DNA from: Vicia villosa
Lineage: Eukaryota > Streptophyta > Magnoliopsida > Fabales > Fabaceae
Direction: 5' to 3'
NCBI RefSeq assembly: GCF_029867415.1
Contig: NC_081185.1
Location: forward strand, 118,151,987 to 118,215,986
Length of the DNA stretch: 64,000 nt
In this document: piece after piece, positions 58,781-64,000 of the stretch
How positions within the stretch are numbered: the first letter of the stretch is position 1
Layout: every line of letters starts with the position of its first letter
Notes under the pieces: model-generated
Databases searched by the model: none
The model's input: the letters and a program-made list of their open reading frames with translations, nothing else
Told to the model about the DNA's origin: nothing
Program-made: the position numbers and the translations under genes

Positions 58781-60538
58781 TGATAACACGATTTTATATC
58801 GTATATTTAGCCTAAAATCCATAGATATTTATAGCATTTTCCATTTATTATGTCAATTTATTATGATATTACGCGTGTATTTGCTTTGTTTCAGGTTTTA
58901 CACTTCAATTCCGACTATTTGCGAAAAGGAAAGAAAATCGAGCTTAAATGACCAATATTTATGCTTAAAAGACGAAAAGGGGTGCTGAAACTAAAGAGGG
59001 GTGCAATTAGGACCCAAAAGGCCCTAAAGAGACGAACCAGCCCACAAAGGAACAAAATTGCGTGGCCCAAACCTGCCCAGCAAGTGGAGACGCACGTCTC
59101 CACATCCTCTATGCCACGTCAGCAAAGGGAGACGCACGTCTCCATGTTCCTACATCTTCTCCACTTGAGACGCACGTCTCAAGTCACGTACCCAGTCTCC
59201 CTGAAGAATAGGAGACGCACGTCTCCAAGTCCCGGTCTGCAAAAAGTCCCGTTTTTCACGCAAAGCAACTGCAAAGCCTCACCTATAAATAGAGGCAGCC
59301 ACTTCAGTCCAAAGCGTCCGATTTCCTGCCAACGAAGTGCTGCCGAAATTGTACCGCGAACTGCTTTTCATTATTCTGTCTTCATTTAACCGTCTATTTT
59401 CTCACAACGATTTCTACACTGGAAATTGTTGTGAACTTTTCATAGATCTAGCCTTACGTTAGATTTATCGCTTTATTTTCCTTGTTTTTATTTTCTGCCA
59501 TTTAAATTCCGAAGAACGATCCAGCCAAGCTGTGGTGGAAGTTCGATACTTGAAGAATTATTTGCCAATTATTTAATTCAGGTTTTTATTTACCGCTTTT
59601 ATATATACTACTATTGCATGATATATCTATATTATATGCCGTTTAATATGCTTATTATTATGAACCGAACCGATTTATGTATGTTTAATCGTATTAATAT
59701 GTCTGGCTAAAATACTAAAGGGGTCGGTATGTAAAGTAAGTTAACCGTAGGGGTCCGAAATAAATTGGCTTAAATTATGTTTTATTAATTATCACTTATT
59801 TTTGGTTTATATGTCTAGTTTAATTAGTAAGTCTTAAAACCGATAGAGCGAAAGTTTGAGGGATTAGGACGGTCAAAGGTTAAAACCAATAGAGCGAAAG
59901 TTTGAGGTCTTTAACTGGATAGTAGACATAGGACATTAGTTTTAAGGATGGCGAAAGCGTATTAAAACTAATTGGAACTTATTTATTTTCAAAAATTGTT
60001 TTTACACTCGAGCGGGATGGCGAAAGCGTACGTTAGGGGTATTAGCTTGCTCCGAGTCAACAGAGCGAAAGTTTGAGATTAGGATATTTAAATAGATAAC
60101 AACCTCGTAAAATAGGCATTTTATTAATTACATTGTTTTCAAAAAGCTCTTCTAAAATCTAATGGGATGGCGAAAGCGTACATTAGGATTAGGATAGTAG
60201 TCTGAATCAACAGAGCGAAAGTTTGAGACGAGGATTTTTAATCAATTGGAATTAGTAAAGATTTTTAATTTAATTATGTAAAAGCCAATGAACCTTCGGA
60301 TTACCTTTAGTTAAACGAAATACATACTGACACCTGTCTTTCATTATTATTCTTTATTTTCTCACAATCACTTTCCCTTAGGAACAATCGAAAATTTTAG
60401 TACTCCTAGCTTTACATAGTAACCTTAGATAACGGTAGATCGATTCATAGTCCCTGTGGATTCGATATCTTTTAAAACTACACGACACGACTGTGCACTT
60501 GCAGTTATCAGATTTATAGACACGTAAAGTCGCGATCA
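58781..60538 (+). repeat. Athila 3' LTR
   Basis: 1758 bp, identical length and, on reading, identical sequence to the 5' LTR. Confidence 0.96.
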
Positions 60539-60543
60539 ACATA

Positions 60544-63060
60544 TGACAGGAGATGTGTATATATTTTTATTGAATTCATCAAGGAAAAGCACAACTACAT
60601 CACATATGGAGACAATAATCTATGTAATATTTTAGGCGAAGGTATTGTAGGAAATCCCTCCATAATTACCATAAATGGCGTGCTTCTGTTGAAAGGGCTT
60701 AAACACAACCTCTCGAGCATTAGTCAATTATGTGTCAAAAGGTATACTATACTTTTAACACCCTAAGTTGCCTAATCAAACATAAACTGATAAGGAGAGA
60801 GTATTTAAGTATTGTAGAGATTATCATATTTATACGTTGAACCTAGATGATGTATAAAATAGTGGTACCAAATATTGAGTCACCCAGAGTGAAGACTCTT
60901 GGTAATGGCATAGGCGTTTCGATCAATGCTCACTTTGATTTAATAAATAAGATAGCATCCAAGAATCTAGTAATTGGTCTACCTAAGATTAAAAAAATTA
61001 AAAGAGAAGTTATGTGATGCATACCAAATGGGAAAGAAAAAAAGAATGTATTTTAAATCAAAAAATTGTGTTACCACGACTAAACCTCTTGAGCTTCTAT
61101 ATCTGGATCTCTTTGGTCCCTCGAGGACTAAAATTCTATGAGGCACTGACTATGACTCCGCAATAATATATGATTTCACTAGACTCACTTGGTCTCTATT
61201 ATTATCACACAGAGAAGAAACATTTAAAGATTTTCTTAGCACACTAGATTCATTGAATGTATCTTACTTGGGTATTCTTCTTCTAGCAAAACTTATAGAG
61301 TTTTCATTAATACAACCTCTATCATTGAAGAATCATTTCATGTAGAATTTGATGAATCCAAACCCTGAGAGAAGAGAAAAGGTAGTTCTTCTAGGTTTTG
61401 ATGTTTCAGGAATAGTCACGAAAGACTTAGTCAAAGATGAAGCTCAAAAAGTGGATCCTCCTAAGAGTGAGGACATTAAAGATTATAAGAGGAAAGTGAA
61501 CAAGAGAACGACAAATAAACTACTTCAACCGGGTTTCCCCAAGACTGGATTATTTAGTAAAGACCATTCATTGGACAATGTTATAGGAGACATCCAAAGA
61601 GGTGTAAGCATGTGTTCCCAAGTTAATAATTTTTGTAATTTTATGCCTTTATTTTATTTATTGAACCAAAAAATATCACTGATGCCCTAAGTGATGAAGG
61701 ATTTCTTCTTGTATGCAAGAAGATCTCAACCCATTAAAAATAAACAATGTATGGAATATTTTCGCATCCTAAAAATAAAATAGTTATAAGTACTATGTGG
61801 TTTTTTCCGAACAAACTTGATGAGAATGGTATATTTAATGGAAAAAGGATACAGTAAAGTTGAAGGGATTGACTATGAGAAGACAAATTCTCCCATATAC
61901 CATCTCAAAGAGGTTCGACTCCATTTATCATTCGCATGCTACCTAGATTTTAAATTGTATCTGATGGACTTTAAGTCCGCCATCCTTAACAGTTTTATAA
62001 ATGAAGAGGTATACGTTTCTCAACCTCAAGGTTTTGAAGACCATGAAAATCTTGACAATATTTTTTAATAAAAAGAGCTCTATATGGTCTCAAACAAGCT
62101 CATAGAGCATGGTATGAGCACCTTGGTGGCTTTTTACTAAGAAAAGGACATTATCATGGAACCTTATATACTACATTGTTTATAAAAGTTAAAGGGAAGC
62201 ATATTTTTTTAGTTTAGATTTATATTGAAAATATTGTTTTTGGTTCTACTAATGAGTCTCTGTATAAAGAATTTTTAAGCATCATGCAGGGTGAACTTGA
62301 GATGTCTCTAATGGGAGAGGTCAAATATTTCTTGGACTTACATATCAAGTTAATTGATAAAGGAACGTTCATTAGCCAAAAAAAATACTTCTTAGAACTA
62401 CTAAAAAAGTATAACATGAAAGCTAAAAAATTCATCTCTACCCTAATGGCTTAAACCTTTTAATTGATAAGGATCAACAAGGATTGGAGATTGAGATCAA
62501 TAAATACAAAGGTATTATAGGAGCTTTGCTCTATTTAACTGCAATTCATCATGATATAATGTTTAATGTATGTATGTGAGCTAGATTTCAAGCTTTTTCT
62601 AAGGAATCTCATTTCAATAATTTTGAACGCATTTTAATTAATCTTAACATAACTTTAAACCATAATCTTTGGTTTCCTAAGGTTAGTGAGTGTAGCTTGT
62701 TAGGATTTTCTGACTTTGATTTTGTAGTGGTACTTGACACATTTTTGGAAACTATTTGGTTTCTTGGCACAGCAAAATAACAACACATTGTTTCTCTTTC
62801 TACAGTTGAGGTCGAGTATGTGAGTGCTAGAAACTATTGCTCACAAATCCTCTAGATAAAGCAATGGGTGCTAAACTATGATTTAAAACTTGGTTTTGTT
62901 CTAGTTAAGTGCGATAACACTAGTGTAATTAGTCTCACTAAGAATCCAATTTTACATTCATGCACTAAACACATTGAGATTATAGACCATTTTATTGGGG
63001 ATAATGTTGAAAAAGGTGATGTAATTTTTTAATATGTGGATACTAAAAATCAACTTGCTA
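60544..63060 (+). pseudogene. Sirevirus-type Ty1-copia relic, right part (protease, integrase, RT, RNase H)
   Basis: Begins with MTGD, continuing the SGCSRHM at 46455. Readable blocks: integrase core with PLELLYLDLFGP and DFTRLTW (61085-61190), the linker LLGFDVSGIVTKDLVKDEA, DYKRKVNK and SKDHSLDNVIGDIQ (61392-61600). Reverse transcriptase includes KVEGIDYEKTNSPIYHLKEV, LMDFKSAILNSFINEEVYVS and ALYGLKQAHRAWYE (61855-62110). The YVDD strand has become YIENIVFGST (62222-62250), so the catalytic aspartates are lost. RNase H has STVEVEYVSARNYC and HSCTKHIEI (62800-62980). At least a dozen stops/frameshifts. Motif set and spacing are those of SIRE/Maximus elements of legumes. Confidence 0.85.
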
Positions 63061-63721
63061 ATTAATATGCCTATAAAGCCATTATCCTCATAATAGTTTC
63101 ACAAGATCCGTAGGGGATTAATATGATCCTTTCAAACTTTTATTTTTTAGTTATTTAATTTATTTGTATAAGCTATATAACTCTATTTGAATTTATTTTA
63201 TATGTTGATTATCTTCTTCATTTGTATACGTTATATGATTATTTGTGTTGCATTTAAGATCCTTTTAAGTAAATTTGTATATATAAGATGTTGCTCTATT
63301 AATTTTGCCATCATGCATTATTTATTTACAGTTGTACACATTATTTGTCCTAATTATTGTGTTTGGGTACTGTTTGTATCCACGTAATTGTATGCATATG
63401 TTGCATTTGGTATATTTAGGTGTTTGCTGTTTCCTTTTTTTATTCTTCTACAACTTTTATATATTTGACTTAGTAGCTGTTTTGCCTTATTTTCTTCTTC
63501 TAGGATTTTTAATGTTATTTCTTTTTCTACTAGCGGTTTATAAGCTTTTAGGCTCTGCACTCCTTGTCTCTTTTTTATTTTGTCAAATGAGGGGGGGACG
63601 TTATAGTGAGTCTATATCCATTTTACTGTATTATGTAAGCGTAGTCAAACGTTTCAAGGGGAACTCTGCTCATGTTGACTTCATTACAATACAAGCAAAC
63701 AATCATCAAAATTTGGGAAAT
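63061..63721 (+). other. Sirevirus relic 3' noncoding region
   Basis: T-rich DNA where some Sireviruses carry an env-like ORF. The 139-codon frame at 63305-63724 is hydrophobic but has no recognisable family, so it is not called. ATCATCAAAATTTGGGAAATT at 63702-63722 is a decayed PPT. Confidence 0.5.
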
Positions 63722-64000
63722 TGAAATTTCTCCAATGGTATCCCTATGTCATTTAGGTGTTTTGGTGATTGTTGCTATGTTTATATTTTAGTGATTGAGC
63801 CCCTCACAATAATAATTGTTTCACATCTCCTAAAAATTGATTTTTCCAGCATAAAACAGGTTTTTGACTAAAGGTCAATGTAGGTTTTGTAGCATGCATG
63901 ATTCAAATCATGAATTTTCTTCATTTCTCATAAGTTGATTTGAGAAACATGATTCGAATCATGGGAATTTTTTATTTGAATTATGAGAAAGATTATAAAA
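63722..64000 (+). repeat. Start of the Sirevirus 3' LTR, runs off the right edge
   Basis: TG start after the PPT-like stretch. Contains palindromes CATGATTCAAATCATG (63897-63912) and CATGATTCGAATCATG (63948-63963) and a third half-copy at the very end, as in legume Sirevirus LTRs. The 5' LTR was not found in the window, so the border is inferred. Confidence 0.5.

Larger units (their letters stand above)
46458..60538 (+). mobile_element. Full-length Athila-type Ty3/gypsy retrotransposon (14,081 bp)
   Basis: Bounded by two 1758-bp LTRs in which I found no difference on reading, and flanked by the perfect duplication ACATA (46453-46457 and 60539-60543). Order: LTR, PBS for tRNA-Asp, one uninterrupted gag-pol, two extra ORFs, PPT, LTR. 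The Athila lineage is indicated by the PBS, the unusual DLGAS protease site, the FMDDF reverse transcriptase and the post-pol ORFs. It interrupts the Sirevirus relic at its protease codons, and the relic resumes in register after removing one duplication. Identical LTRs and intact frames mean recent insertion, probably competent to move. Confidence 0.97.

Noticed and set aside
63305..63724. Hydrophobic 139-codon ORF as Sirevirus env-like gene
   Set aside because: T-rich composition alone yields hydrophobic codons, and no motif supports it.

Overview
The window is nuclear DNA of a flowering plant, most likely a legume. This rests on intron-split UGT74-type glycosyltransferase genes, an intronless AHL gene, Athila, Sirevirus and Tat retrotransposons, Helitrons, and very AT-rich intergenic DNA with long (TA)n tracts. 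The species cannot be fixed from sequence alone. Only three ordinary host genes are convincing: two UDP-glycosyltransferases (4380-5939 and 13264-14790, both minus) and one AT-hook nuclear-localised (AHL) gene (41846-42655, minus). Almost everything else is transposable elements in various states of decay, many nested in one another.

Layout. 1-3.3 kb: the 5' part of an L1-type LINE (minus) with open ORF1 and the start of ORF2, abutting the leader of a decayed Ty1-copia element (to about 4.14 kb). 4.4-14.9 kb: a same-strand pair of UGT genes separated by 7.3 kb of degraded Tat-type Ty3/gypsy (gag, protease and integrase relics, 49-bp and 30-bp tandem repeats, an LTR-like promoter). 15.4-20.0 kb: a 1.9-kb solo LTR with a perfect 5-bp target duplication, a plant-mobile-domain pseudogene, and copy A of a 1.4-kb repeat. 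20.7-31.6 kb: extremely AT-rich DNA with clusters of a 22-bp palindrome, two Helitrons sharing both ends but in opposite orientation (22123-26485 plus; 26873-29787 minus), a Harbinger-like MITE inside the first, and a long-TIR MITE. 32.0-40.2 kb: copy B of the 1.4-kb repeat, split by a second solo LTR of the same family, followed by a hAT relic (35421-40200) that contains a complete small Ty1-copia insertion (35561-38944). 41.8-43.0 kb: the AHL gene and its leader. 44.1-64.0 kb: a decayed Sirevirus-type Ty1-copia element split in its protease region by a 14.1-kb Athila-type Ty3/gypsy element (46458-60538).

The Athila element is the most striking object. Its two 1758-bp LTRs show no difference on reading, it has an ACATA target duplication, PBS and PPT, and an uninterrupted 1834-codon gag-pol with all catalytic motifs. 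It also carries two further intact, mutually related ORFs (462 and 449 codons) after pol. An ACGT-core palindrome recurs four times upstream of each LTR TATA box and three more times between the two extra ORFs. It appears young and possibly still mobile. No wholly new system is demonstrated. The best leads are the duplicated post-pol ORFs with their palindromes, and the 22-bp palindrome clusters that accompany captured-looking gene fragments.
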